A stretch of 64,000 nt of DNA from Agriotes lineatus (lineage: Eukaryota; Arthropoda; Insecta; Coleoptera; Elateridae): contig CALNHX010007717.1 of NCBI GenBank assembly GCA_940337035.1, positions 1 through 64,000 of the forward strand. The letters run 5' to 3'. Made by a program: the position numbers and the translations under genes. How positions within the stretch are numbered: the stretch's first letter is position 1; the number at the start of each line of letters is the position of its first letter. Under the pieces are notes generated by a model, which worked only from the letters and a program-made list of their open reading frames with translations, did no database searches and was not told the DNA's origin. Of the stretch, positions 55,819 to 64,000 are shown piece after piece.

Positions 55819-58781
55819 CCCCCGGCAGGGGAGGCATATCTCAGTTAGACCACGGGGCCTCCCAGGTCGTCATCACGCGAAAACCCTGTGGAAAGGAAAA
55901 TAAATGTGGAAAGAAGAAATCTTGTAAAACACAGAATAATATCAAAAAGATAGCAACTTGGAATGCTCGCAGCATGTTTAAAGCTGGAAAACACGCTAAT
56001 ATTCTTAAAGAGATGAGTAGAATCGGTATTGACATTCTTGGAATCAGTGAAATGAGGTGGCCAGGAAGTGGAAAAATAGTTACAAGTGATCATGTCACGT
56101 ATTATTCTGGTGGTAATGATCCAGAGCATCAATATGGAGTAGGATTAATTGTCACGAAAGAAATCGACAAAGCAGTTACCAATTTCGTTCCTTACTCAGT
56201 TAACATCAACATTATACAGGTGTATGCGCCAACGACAAAAAAAGAGGACCAGGAAGTAGAAAAATTTTATGAAGAAATTGATTATTTAATGAAAAGTACA
56301 TGCTCCCAAGTTATCAACATTATAATGGGAGACCTAAATGCTAAGGTTGGCAAAGGTGAACAAGGGGTAGTCGTAGGAAAATTCGGACTGGGTACACGCA
56401 ACGATAGAGGTGATAGACTAATAAATTTTTGCGAAGAAAATAAATATATCATCACCAATACCATGTTTCAACATCACCCTAGAAGACTATATACCTGGAC
56501 CAAACCGGGAAAAGAAGGTACACCAAAAAAACTGAATCAAATAGATTATGTTCTCGTAAACGAAAGATATAGAAACAGCATAAAGAATGTTAAGACGTAC
56601 CCAGGAGCTGATATAGGGTCAGACCATAACCCAGTCGTAGCATCATTCCGTTTGCGTCTAAAAAAGATAATTAGGAATAGAAACAGTAATAGAATAGACA
56701 TTAGACAAATATCAGAACCTGATATTAAAAATAAATTAAGCGTAAGGATCAATGAAGAAGTAGAAGGAATGTTACAAAACACAGTTTCCGAAGAAGACAT
56801 AGAGAATACATGGATAAAAATAAAGGAGAAAATTCATGGTGCAGCGAGAGATGTCTTAAAGTCACAAACCCAACAACAGCTACGAAAGAAAGAATGGATG
56901 ACAACAGAAATCCTAGAATTAATGAATGAAAGAAGAAAGGTCAAAAATACAAACAATATCAAATATCGAGAAATTAATAATATTATAATGAAAAAAATTC
57001 GAGAAGCAAAAGAAAATTGGATCACTGCAAAATGTGAAGAAATAAAAAATTTAGAAAAAAAATATGACTCTAGAAACATCCACAAAAAGATCAAAGAGGT
57101 ATGTAGTAACAAGAAAAATAATCATTACGGACTTCTCACAGACAAAGAAGGGAATGTAATAATTAGTGTAGAAAAGAAGCTTGCTCGATGGAAGGAATAC
57201 GTTGAAGAACTTTATGATGACAATAGAACGGACGCTACATATACAAGGAACACAGAAATGGCACCAGAGATAACAAAAGAAGAGATTATACACGCTATAA
57301 AAACTTCAAAAAATAATAAAGCAGTGGGACCTGACGAAATTCCTGCAGAATTAATAAAACTTATAGATGAAGACAAGATTGAAGTTCTGTTAGATCTATT
57401 CAACGCAATATACCAATCTGGTAATATTCCCAAAGACTGGCTAAAGTCTACATTTGTAACGCTACCTAAAACAACTCATCCACGAAAATGCGAAGAATAT
57501 CGAAATATTAGCTTAATGAGTCATGTTGTGAAAATCTTCCTAAAAATAGTACACGCCCGAATATATAACAAATGCGAATTCACTATGTCAGACACACAAC
57601 TGGGATTTAGAAATGGATACGGGACACGTGAAGCACTATTTGCTTTAAATATATTAATCGAACGTTGCTTAGATGTAAACACAGATGTATATATTGGATT
57701 CATAGACTATACTAAAGCATTCGACAGAATTCAACACAATAAATTATTCGAAATACTAGAACAACTGAACTTAGACTATCAAGACCTACGCCTTATAACA
57801 AACCTATACTGGAAACAGACGGCTTGCGTTCGAACAAAAGAAGGCATCACTGAAGAAATAAATATAAAGCGTGGTGTGAGACAGGGTTGTATCCTGTCAC
57901 CAATGTTATTCAACGTATACTCCGAGATCATATTCAAAACAGCATTGAACGCAAGAACAGAGGGTATTAAGATTAATGGAATGGCTATAAATAATATAAG
58001 ATATGCCGACGACTCTGTGCTTATAGCGGAAACGGAGCAAGATCTTCAAAATCTGTTCAACTGTATATATGAAAGCAGCGCAGCATATGGATTAGACATG
58101 AATCTAAAAAAGACCAAGTATATGGTAATAACAAAAAAACAACCAACAATGCAAGGAATTACAATAAACAATAAAAGCATCCAACGAATATCTGACTATA
58201 AATATTTGGGTATGATAATAAATGACGAAGGAAGACAACAAAAGGAAGTGAGAAGCCGAATTGGACAAGCCAGATGTGCGTTTAACAACTTAAAATCTCT
58301 GCTATGTAACCGTAGTTTAAAATTATATCTAAGGAGAAGACTTCTTAAATGCTATGTGTTTTCGGTGCTGCTGTATGGGGTAGAAGCCTGGACGTTAACA
58401 CAGGACCTATGCAACAAAATCGGTGCATTTGAAATGTGGGCCTACAGACGCATGCTACGAGTTTCATGGGTGGATAGAATAACCAACGTACAAATTTTAG
58501 AAAAAATGAATTGCTCCTTGGAACGTATGACTACTATAAAACGACGGAAACTAGAGTACCTAGGGCATATAATGAGAGGCGAAAAGTACCAATTACTACA
58601 ATTAATTTTACAAGGTCATATAAAAGGCAAAAGAAGTCCTGGCCGTAGACGCACCTCATGGCTAAAGAATCTCCGAAATTGGTACAACAAATCTACAAGA
58701 TCACTCTTTCGAGCAGCAGTTTCCAAGGTGCAAGTAGCCTTATTGATCGCTAACATCCGTTAGGATATGCACTAGAAGAAG
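55819..58781 (+). mobile_element. RTE-like LINE with uninterrupted ORF and 9-bp TSD
   Basis: AATAAATAG occurs at 55810-55818 and 58782-58790, bracketing about 2.96 kb that ends in ACTAGAAGAAG, an RTE-type short-repeat tail. The 5' end CCCCCGGCAGGGGAGGCATA is GC-rich. One ORF fills nearly the whole element, and the 3' UTR is under 20 bp. The exact length and absence of lesions point to a young insertion. There is no separate ORF1, as is common in RTE elements. Confidence 0.87.
55974..58763 (+). CDS. RTE-like endonuclease and reverse transcriptase
   Basis: 929 residues from the first Met with no stop. The frame is open upstream back to TAA at 55812-55814, and the residues before the Met (NNIKKIATWNARS) contain the conserved endonuclease N-terminus including the TWN Asn. 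The true protein must therefore begin upstream without an in-frame ATG. Endonuclease: ILGISEMRW, IIMGDLNAKVG, NQIDYVLVN and GSDHNPVV. A basic linker spans residues about 220-410. Polymerase: AVGPDEIPAELIK, QLGFRNGYGTREALF, FIDYTKAFDRI, RGVRQGCILSPMLFN and catalytic RYADDSVLI. C-terminal: YLGMIINDEGRQQKEVRSRI and YGVEAWTL. It nicks DNA and copies its RNA in the nucleus. All catalytic motifs are present. Confidence 0.93.
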   Translation: MFKAGKHANILKEMSRIGIDILGISEMRWPGSGKIVTSDHVTYYSGGNDPEHQYGVGLIVTKEIDKAVTNFVPYSVNINIIQVYAPTTKKEDQEVEKFYEEIDYLMKSTCSQVINIIMGDLNAKVGKGEQGVVVGKFGLGTRNDRGDRLINFCEENKYIITNTMFQHHPRRLYTWTKPGKEGTPKKLNQIDYVLVNERYRNSIKNVKTYPGADIGSDHNPVVASFRLRLKKIIRNRNSNRIDIRQISEPDIKNKLSVRINEEVEGMLQNTVSEEDIENTWIKIKEKIHGAARDVLKSQTQQQLRKKEWMTTEILELMNERRKVKNTNNIKYREINNIIMKKIREAKENWITAKCEEIKNLEKKYDSRNIHKKIKEVCSNKKNNHYGLLTDKEGNVIISVEKKLARWKEYVEELYDDNRTDATYTRNTEMAPEITKEEIIHAIKTSKNNKAVGPDEIPAELIKLIDEDKIEVLLDLFNAIYQSGNIPKDWLKSTFVTLPKTTHPRKCEEYRNISLMSHVVKIFLKIVHARIYNKCEFTMSDTQLGFRNGYGTREALFALNILIERCLDVNTDVYIGFIDYTKAFDRIQHNKLFEILEQLNLDYQDLRLITNLYWKQTACVRTKEGITEEINIKRGVRQGCILSPMLFNVYSEIIFKTALNARTEGIKINGMAINNIRYADDSVLIAETEQDLQNLFNCIYESSAAYGLDMNLKKTKYMVITKKQPTMQGITINNKSIQRISDYKYLGMIINDEGRQQKEVRSRIGQARCAFNNLKSLLCNRSLKLYLRRRLLKCYVFSVLLYGVEAWTLTQDLCNKIGAFEMWAYRRMLRVSWVDRITNVQILEKMNCSLERMTTIKRRKLEYLGHIMRGEKYQLLQLILQGHIKGKRSPGRRRTSWLKNLRNWYNKSTRSLFRAAVSKVQVALLIANIR

Positions 58782-59023
58782 AATAAATAGTCCCATTTTA
58801 AAAAATTAATTACCTGTTAATGAAAAAATAGAAAAATAATTCTATTGATTTATGTCCTGTGCCCCATTATTAAGTTTATGTGTATTCAAACAGATTTTCA
58901 AAACAGTAACAAATAACGACAAAATCACAAATTAATCAATTTTTTTTTTATATAATTCTCTTAATAATGTCAAAACTGAGGACTGTCTACCATCGATACG
59001 CTGTTCATCTATAGAAGGTAGAT

Positions 59024-59284
59024 ATATCGAGAGATCCAAAAAAAACTGTTCCTCAGCGGGCTGTGGAAATTCAACGTATGAATAATATGTTGGTGACACT
59101 GTACGTCAATGTCAAATTCGAGGTTATCAGGTTAGGTTTTCCGTCAGTTTTGACACAGATTGACGCAAATCCTAACCTGCTAACCTCGAATTTGACATTG
59201 ACGTACAGTGTCACCAACATATTATTCATACGTTGAATTTCCACAGCCCGCTGAGGAACAGTTTTTTTTGGATCTCTCGATATA
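59024..59284. mobile_element. Nearly perfect 261-bp palindrome, AACCTAACCT-arm family
   Basis: Arms 59024-59140 and 59168-59284 are inverted copies with only about one or two differences. They run from TATATCGAGAGATCCAAAAA through TCAACGTATGAATAATATGT and GTTGGTGACACTGTACGTCA to GGTTAGGTTTT, with a loop of about 27 bp. The inner half matches the MITE at 19775-19945. Near identity of the arms implies recent formation or gene conversion between arms. Confidence 0.9.
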
Positions 59285-59369
59285 AATCGATCTTTAGCCG
59301 AATAATTTCTGTGGCTCCTACAGCCTTAATATTCTCAATTTGATTTTTCTTCTTCTATAGAACTTCCAT

Positions 59370-59870
59370 GTTTCGTTTGATATCCAGTCTTTTATTTGAC
59401 CCCTTTTATACCAATTATTTCTGTAGCTGTTTCAGTGATAATGATAACGTTGTTATTCCAAAGTTGTTCCATATTTGATTTGGTTTTAGTTTTCCTTGGA
59501 AGTTCTTGAGCACATCTGTCTGTAACTTCTATTAGCAATAGTCTGACTTCGTCCGTTTAAAATTTGCCCAGTTTTTCTATATCTCGAATTTCATCTCCTG
59601 AGTTGATCTGTACTTTTGTTACACTTCCATTACCTTTTCTCTTACCTCCCAAACTGTTTCAGTTTCTTTATCTATTAATCCTTGAATTGCTAAGTTTTGT
59701 TTTCAAATTTCTCTCTCCAGTAGCATTATAAGTTGATCTTGCTCATTCATTTTCGTTTTCAACTGGTTATTTTTCTCTTTCAATGACTCCAGTCGCGTAT
59801 TTTTATTTCAAGTTTTTTATCTAAGTCGCTAATGTGTTGTTTTTTATAGTCTGTTAATAATAAGAACAAA
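59370..59870 (-). pseudogene. Possible LINE ORF1 fragment (coiled coil)
   Basis: Minus-strand pieces read LESLKEKNNQLKTKMNEQDQ and LIMLLEREI, a heptad-like coiled coil, then NLAIQGLIDKETETVWEVRE, SGDEIRDIEKLGK and LLLIEVTDRCAQELPRKTKT. The order (coiled coil, K-N-x-x-I-x-G-type strand, then an RRM-like region) resembles ORF1 at 5316-5978. Several stops and shifts. No polymerase follows, so only this part is present. The call is tentative. Confidence 0.4.
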
Positions 59871-59879
59871 ATTGTAATT

Positions 59880-60690
59880 TGTTTTGTATTTATTTAGATC
59901 AGCTCGTTTCCTACTATTATGTTAATGTTAGCACAACCGCACTCTCTGCCGAATTTTTACTAGCTCTGACAGTCTGTTTCAAATAATTCCACTGTTTATT
60001 AATCACAGATTTTAACACCTGTTTTGTTTTACTACTACATTAAAAGTTTCATCACTTTGTCACGGCACACAGCATTCGCCCGAACCGAACTCTCATAATC
60101 AGTGTGCCATTCTTTAATATGAATTATTGCGTAAGGCACGCTTTTTATCAAGTTTTTTTAGGGGGCCAATTTATGCTCATATCAGAATCAGCAGCGGTCT
60201 TTGTGATTGACCACACAATTTTAACAGTTGTCAAATTTGACAAAAAGTATATATTGTACTACGTATCTCCTACACCATATTATGGATAGTACATACATAC
60301 AAGAGGTTAATGGTGTAAATTTTAATAAAATCATATTAATCAACTTACTACTGATATTTGCAGATCTTAGTCACTCGATTTGGTGAATGAAGTGTAGTTA
60401 CCTAATCATTTATGAAGAAAAAAAAATTCAAATGATTCTTCGACACCCAATAACTATGAAGCAACCCCAAAGAGGTCGCGACCCTATTTTGATAAAGTGC
60501 TGCTATACAGAATGCTCAACATTTACAAATGCTCTTTTCCCTTTTTCAGAACACAAATATCAAATATTATCCTGTCGAGCTGTTGGAAAACTTCTGAATT
60601 AATAAAGTTGCAAAAAGCAAGGCAGGAAAGTGGCATATAACATTTATATGGTTAGTTCAGCTTTTAGTGTTTTGCTAATTCTAGTAATCC
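59880..60690. other. Gene-free interval
   Basis: AT-rich, with frames of 60-70 codons only and no recognisable domain. A minor feature is a run of A at 60417-60427. Nothing else is supported. Confidence 0.45.
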
Positions 60691-60691
60691 T

Positions 60692-61012
60692 TTATCTAAT
60701 AGACGTGTCTGTCTGGGACGCTGTTTCAGCAGCCAAACCGTAAGAGATAGAGAAAAAAGTTATTAAAGTTATATGTTTGGAATGGTCATGTCAGGTCAGG
60801 AACCGAATTTCAGTCTCTAACACTAATTATTATCTTAATTATCCTAATCCTAACTTTTTAGGTTAGATTCTAGGCAAATTTTATCAAGCCGAATGCGACT
60901 GGTAGTTTGCTACCAACAATGACGTCATATACGTATGTGTGGTGGAATACGCGTTCTATTTGAAAAACGGTCTTTTTTGTTTTATTAAATGAGACATTTG
61001 TCTCACTGGGTT
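60692..61012 (+). repeat. Dispersed repeat TCTAATAGAC...TTGTCTCACTGG, short copy
   Basis: Same family as 7042-7432, starting TCTAATAGACGTGTCTGTC and ending AATGAGACATTTGTCTCACT. It carries a different internal segment (60820-60950), and the internal inverted repeat is halved. It ends about 290 bp upstream of the host gene start. Confidence 0.7.
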
Positions 61013-61275
61013 GCTAGTAGTTTATATATTAAGTTATTTGTTTTACTATGATTTATTTTTAAAAAATTCAGTTGTTGATAAAGACCTGTAAGAGTGCAAA
61101 ATTAAAAGTTTTTCAAGGGCAGTTTATCGTCAAGTTTGCTCTACACATTGTGTATAGCAAGTGCGGTGTAACCATTGATAGAAGATATAAAAAATAATAT
61201 TTAACAATGTTATTTGGCTTGCATAATTTAAACCTGCCGTTGGGTGTGATAATTCTTAGTGAACTTGTATGAGTA

Positions 61276-61286
61276 TATATTTTCAG
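61276..61286 (+). promoter_or_regulatory. Likely 3' splice site before the host gene start
   Basis: TATATTTTCAG is a good pyrimidine-rich acceptor 17 bp upstream of the start codon, suggesting that the gene has a 5' UTR exon further upstream and that this is the second exon. The motif is conserved in the decayed copy as ATATTTTCAC, where the AG has been lost. Confidence 0.5.
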
Positions 61287-61303
61287 ATTTTCTATACTAC
61301 ATA

Positions 61304-64000
61304 ATGGTCACTGTGGTTGAAGAGTTCATATCCCAGTTTCATTCATTAAGAGGAGCGACAATCGGTGAGCGACGTAAAGACCTATTTAAATTTCTACACA
61401 AAGTGAAACAGTCTGTAGAGGTAGCGAGCGACCTGGACTTTTCTCTTCTGAAACCTAAAACGTGCTTAGAAGAAAAATTTAAAGTAGAATACCTAATTTT
61501 TTTTCGAAGAATTCCAGAGCTGGTGCAGGTATTGAAGAGTGAAAATCCAGCTCTTATCCAACAAGTCTTGAAAACTAGTTCATGGTTCATAGAAGGAGCT
61601 TTTCGTAATGTCACAGGGGAGCAATTGGTGACAGATGTTTTCCTACACCTTTCGTATAATACCAAATTAAAATTGCTGAATAAGTTATGTATAAATTTAA
61701 AAAACACACAAAAAGCGGATGAATATTTTGAGGCTGTAAAAGAAACTTATGGGTTGTATTTAGCTTCAAAATTACTCGCATCATGTAGTGATCGTTTGAT
61801 TATGGCATGTATTGAGTGTCAAAGGGTTGAAATTACACCAAAACAATTACTGATCATTATAAAGAAATACCCTTGGCTAACAGAAGATATTTTCAAAAAG
61901 TTGAAGCAAAATAGTAGCGGAATTAATATCGAAAAGAAATATAAGTATGTATTTTCGCATCTAATGAAGCAGGATGTTTCCATATTTAAAACATTAATGG
62001 AACATTATAATCTGCCTATGCATTTAGGTTCACGGGCAAGCAAGAGTCTTATTCAAAGTCAGAAACGAGTAATTCTTGAAAGTCCTGGTAGGTACTATAG
62101 AATTTTAAAAAAGAAGCAAATAAACAGAAGTGTGAAACAAGAGTTTCCTGAATTCTATAGGAATTTGCTGCCGAAGTCTCTAAACCAGTTTAAGGAGAAG
62201 TTTGAAGAATACTTCAATATACTCTGTCACGTATCTCCGCCTTCAAAGAAATTAAACTTGCTTTTAAGTACCTTTCAAAAAGTGTATGGTAGCATATTAT
62301 GGGAACATTCAGCTTTTGTTACACCAAAAATAGTCGAGTTAATGACGCCAGATAATCGAGAAATGTGGATGAATACTAATTCACTGCAACACTGTATTTC
62401 TGAAAATACCTGGACGAGCTTCATGAAAACGGAAAAATCAATACCACTGCTTAAAGAAAAGATTTCGTATACATACAAAATTACTGCCAGAGTTAAACTA
62501 GTTACACACTTGGTCAGAACATGTAAAATTAATGGAGACAAAATAGCTTTACTGAATGTTTTGAAATATATGGTGAATCAGCATCGTAATGATCATGTTG
62601 CAGTCAGGCAAGAATTTTTGCGAACGCTATATGAGTCGTTTAATTGGCAAGAATTTAATGATGATCATTGGATATATATCAACGAACTTTTGGATTGTTC
62701 TAGATTAAATAGTGAATATTTTAGTATATGCAACGACATTTTTGATGAATACATTTACTATTCCCTTAAGGAAAATAAGTCTAATATAAAGGATCTTCTT
62801 ATAAAATGGAAGAAGATGGAATGTAGCTCTTATAATGTTTGCATGAAGAAGCCTGAATATGAAAAGAAATGTCTATTAATGTTCAGTGAAATTATTCCTT
62901 TGATTTACAGTAATGATAAACTAAAAACAAATTATATTGAATGGTTATTTTGTATAACCGATTTTAATACACGCCATCCTAAAGATGCAATATCACTGTT
63001 TATAAATAACATTGCTATTAATTTCATTAAAGCAAATTTAGACGGTAATAGTGATGCATTTATGGAAGAAGAAATCGCAACAAAATGTGTACTGTCAGAC
63101 TATAAAAAAGCAGTGGAAGCTGATTTACTACACATTCTTTTTAATCGAAAAGAATACTATAGCCAGTATAGAATTGTAGATTGGTTACTAAAGACGCATC
63201 CAACAGTCTTGAATGATTATATCGAACTCATACTCAAGCAGAGCATTTCTAAATATTTTCTGCCTAGTTCTCATTGGAAGTGGAAATACTACGCTCACAT
63301 TGGACTTCCACAAAAGATTTCTGCTTACCTACTGAACATCCTTAAATCGAACAGTTATCGTCATCTGTATCCAATGATTATTTTGTCACGTACAATGAAT
63401 TCTCATGATTTTTTACATCTTGTTGCCAAACATTATCCTTCTAATACAAAACAAGATGTTGGGAGCAGAGAGCATATTTTTAACATGCAAAGAATGTGTC
63501 TTTCGTCTTTGAGTAATGTAATCCCATTGTCACTAGCTCTGGAGCCTTTATTGAAGTTCTGCAGTGAAGATTATTTGAGGTTTTTACGAAAACCCTTACA
63601 TTTAGTGTCTGCTCATGTCAGCGAACAGAAGCTAGTTCCATTTTTTAAGCTGCTAGGTCTACAAGCAACTCCAGTTAGCAGATTTGCAGTGACACCCATG
63701 TTTATTGTCTTGAGTAAAAGAGATATGTGTGAAATATTAACAAAGTTAGAAGAAAGCAACAAAGCATCAGCTCTTCATGAAGTTTTGCTGAAGGCAGTGT
63801 TTAATTATTTCATAAAGAATCCCGATTTGTCTTCATGGTATTTATTATTAAAAATTATGAAAATTATAGATGTTAATAACAATGAAATATTAAATGTACT
63901 AACAAAATGTAAAAAAATTCCATTACCGTATCTTAAGGAGTATATTTTTGTTATGTGGAATATTTTTGAAAATTTTCAAACACCGAACAGCATGATTGAG
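61304..64000 (+). CDS. Uncharacterised long helical protein, 3' end outside window
   Basis: From ATG at 61304 the frame stays open for 899 codons to the last base of the window, in AT-rich DNA where frames longer than 200 codons are otherwise found only in transposable elements. This is strong evidence of a real, selected gene. The start context is favourable (A at -3, G at +4), and a splice acceptor lies 17 bp upstream. The protein starts MVTVVEEFISQFHSLRGATI. It is rich in Leu, Lys, Ile and Tyr, and looks like successive amphipathic helices (for example KLKLLNKLCINLKN and KQLLIIIKKYPWLTEDI). It has no signal peptide, membrane segment, zinc finger or catalytic motif I recognise. A helical-repeat scaffold is my inference from composition. 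I do not know its function. A dead inverted copy of its 5' part lies at 20845-21760. Confidence 0.85.
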   Translation, partial: MVTVVEEFISQFHSLRGATIGERRKDLFKFLHKVKQSVEVASDLDFSLLKPKTCLEEKFKVEYLIFFRRIPELVQVLKSENPALIQQVLKTSSWFIEGAFRNVTGEQLVTDVFLHLSYNTKLKLLNKLCINLKNTQKADEYFEAVKETYGLYLASKLLASCSDRLIMACIECQRVEITPKQLLIIIKKYPWLTEDIFKKLKQNSSGINIEKKYKYVFSHLMKQDVSIFKTLMEHYNLPMHLGSRASKSLIQSQKRVILESPGRYYRILKKKQINRSVKQEFPEFYRNLLPKSLNQFKEKFEEYFNILCHVSPPSKKLNLLLSTFQKVYGSILWEHSAFVTPKIVELMTPDNREMWMNTNSLQHCISENTWTSFMKTEKSIPLLKEKISYTYKITARVKLVTHLVRTCKINGDKIALLNVLKYMVNQHRNDHVAVRQEFLRTLYESFNWQEFNDDHWIYINELLDCSRLNSEYFSICNDIFDEYIYYSLKENKSNIKDLLIKWKKMECSSYNVCMKKPEYEKKCLLMFSEIIPLIYSNDKLKTNYIEWLFCITDFNTRHPKDAISLFINNIAINFIKANLDGNSDAFMEEEIATKCVLSDYKKAVEADLLHILFNRKEYYSQYRIVDWLLKTHPTVLNDYIELILKQSISKYFLPSSHWKWKYYAHIGLPQKISAYLLNILKSNSYRHLYPMIILSRTMNSHDFLHLVAKHYPSNTKQDVGSREHIFNMQRMCLSSLSNVIPLSLALEPLLKFCSEDYLRFLRKPLHLVSAHVSEQKLVPFFKLLGLQATPVSRFAVTPMFIVLSKRDMCEILTKLEESNKASALHEVLLKAVFNYFIKNPDLSSWYLLLKIMKIIDVNNNEILNVLTKCKKIPLPYLKEYIFVMWNIFENFQTPNSMIE

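Noticed and set aside
61339..62541. Minus-strand frames of 122 and 88 codons
   Set aside because: They are antisense to the long host-gene frame, which is open for 899 codons.

Overview
This is AT-rich eukaryotic nuclear DNA, most likely from an insect with a large, repeat-packed genome. The evidence is several non-LTR retrotransposon families, hAT and Tc1/mariner transposons, a 5S-rRNA-derived SINE, a Helitron-like family and dozens of foldback elements. Coleoptera is my guess and is only weakly supported. I see no bacterial genes, operons or CRISPR arrays.

Only one stretch looks like an intact host gene: an open frame of at least 899 codons from 61304 (+) running off the right edge. It encodes a Leu/Lys-rich, probably all-helical protein I cannot name. 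A decayed inverted copy of its 5' end, including the sequence upstream of the start codon, lies at 20845-21760 (-). That makes the copy a DNA-level duplication rather than a retrocopy.

Layout. 1-2.2 kb: dispersed repeats and a 289-bp MITE with an 8-bp target-site duplication (TSD). 2.2-6.4 kb: a full-length LINE (-) with ORF1 and an ORF2 broken by one stop, flanked by a 13-bp TSD. 6.4-20 kb: foldbacks, an inverted repeat carrying part of a PIN/XPG-I-like gene, a dead mariner, a tRNA-derived SINE, a dead Tc1-like transposase and an 869-bp foldback MITE. 20.8-21.8 kb: the host-gene pseudogene. 22-28 kb: mostly featureless, with a 52-bp LINE tail insertion and a tRNA-Gly-like relic. 28.7-31.6 kb: a Helitron-like copy split by a candidate solo LTR, which holds a second 289-bp MITE. 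32.7 kb and 40.6 kb: ATCGAT-type low-complexity repeats. 35.4-40.1 kb: a hAT transposon with a dead transposase, itself holding a second hAT-type element, both with perfect 8-bp TSDs. 42-43.3 kb: a hAT-like element with GGGTAAATACCC-rich ends. 45-47.1 kb: a Tc1-type deletion derivative, then a dead LINE interrupted by a 5S-derived SINE and by an inverted LINE fragment. 47.4-51.5 kb: a decayed jockey-like LINE. 51.6-53.4 kb: two LINE fragments. 55.8-58.8 kb: an RTE-like LINE with an uninterrupted reverse-transcriptase frame. 59.0-59.3 kb: a nearly perfect palindrome. 61-64 kb: the host gene.

The elements do not form a pathway. The value of the window is a readable nesting history: precise TSDs and paralogous empty sites give the order of insertion. 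The feature I find most unusual is a recurring class of foldback sequences that share an AATATACTATT-like end and often a CG-rich core, but have unrelated arm sequences.
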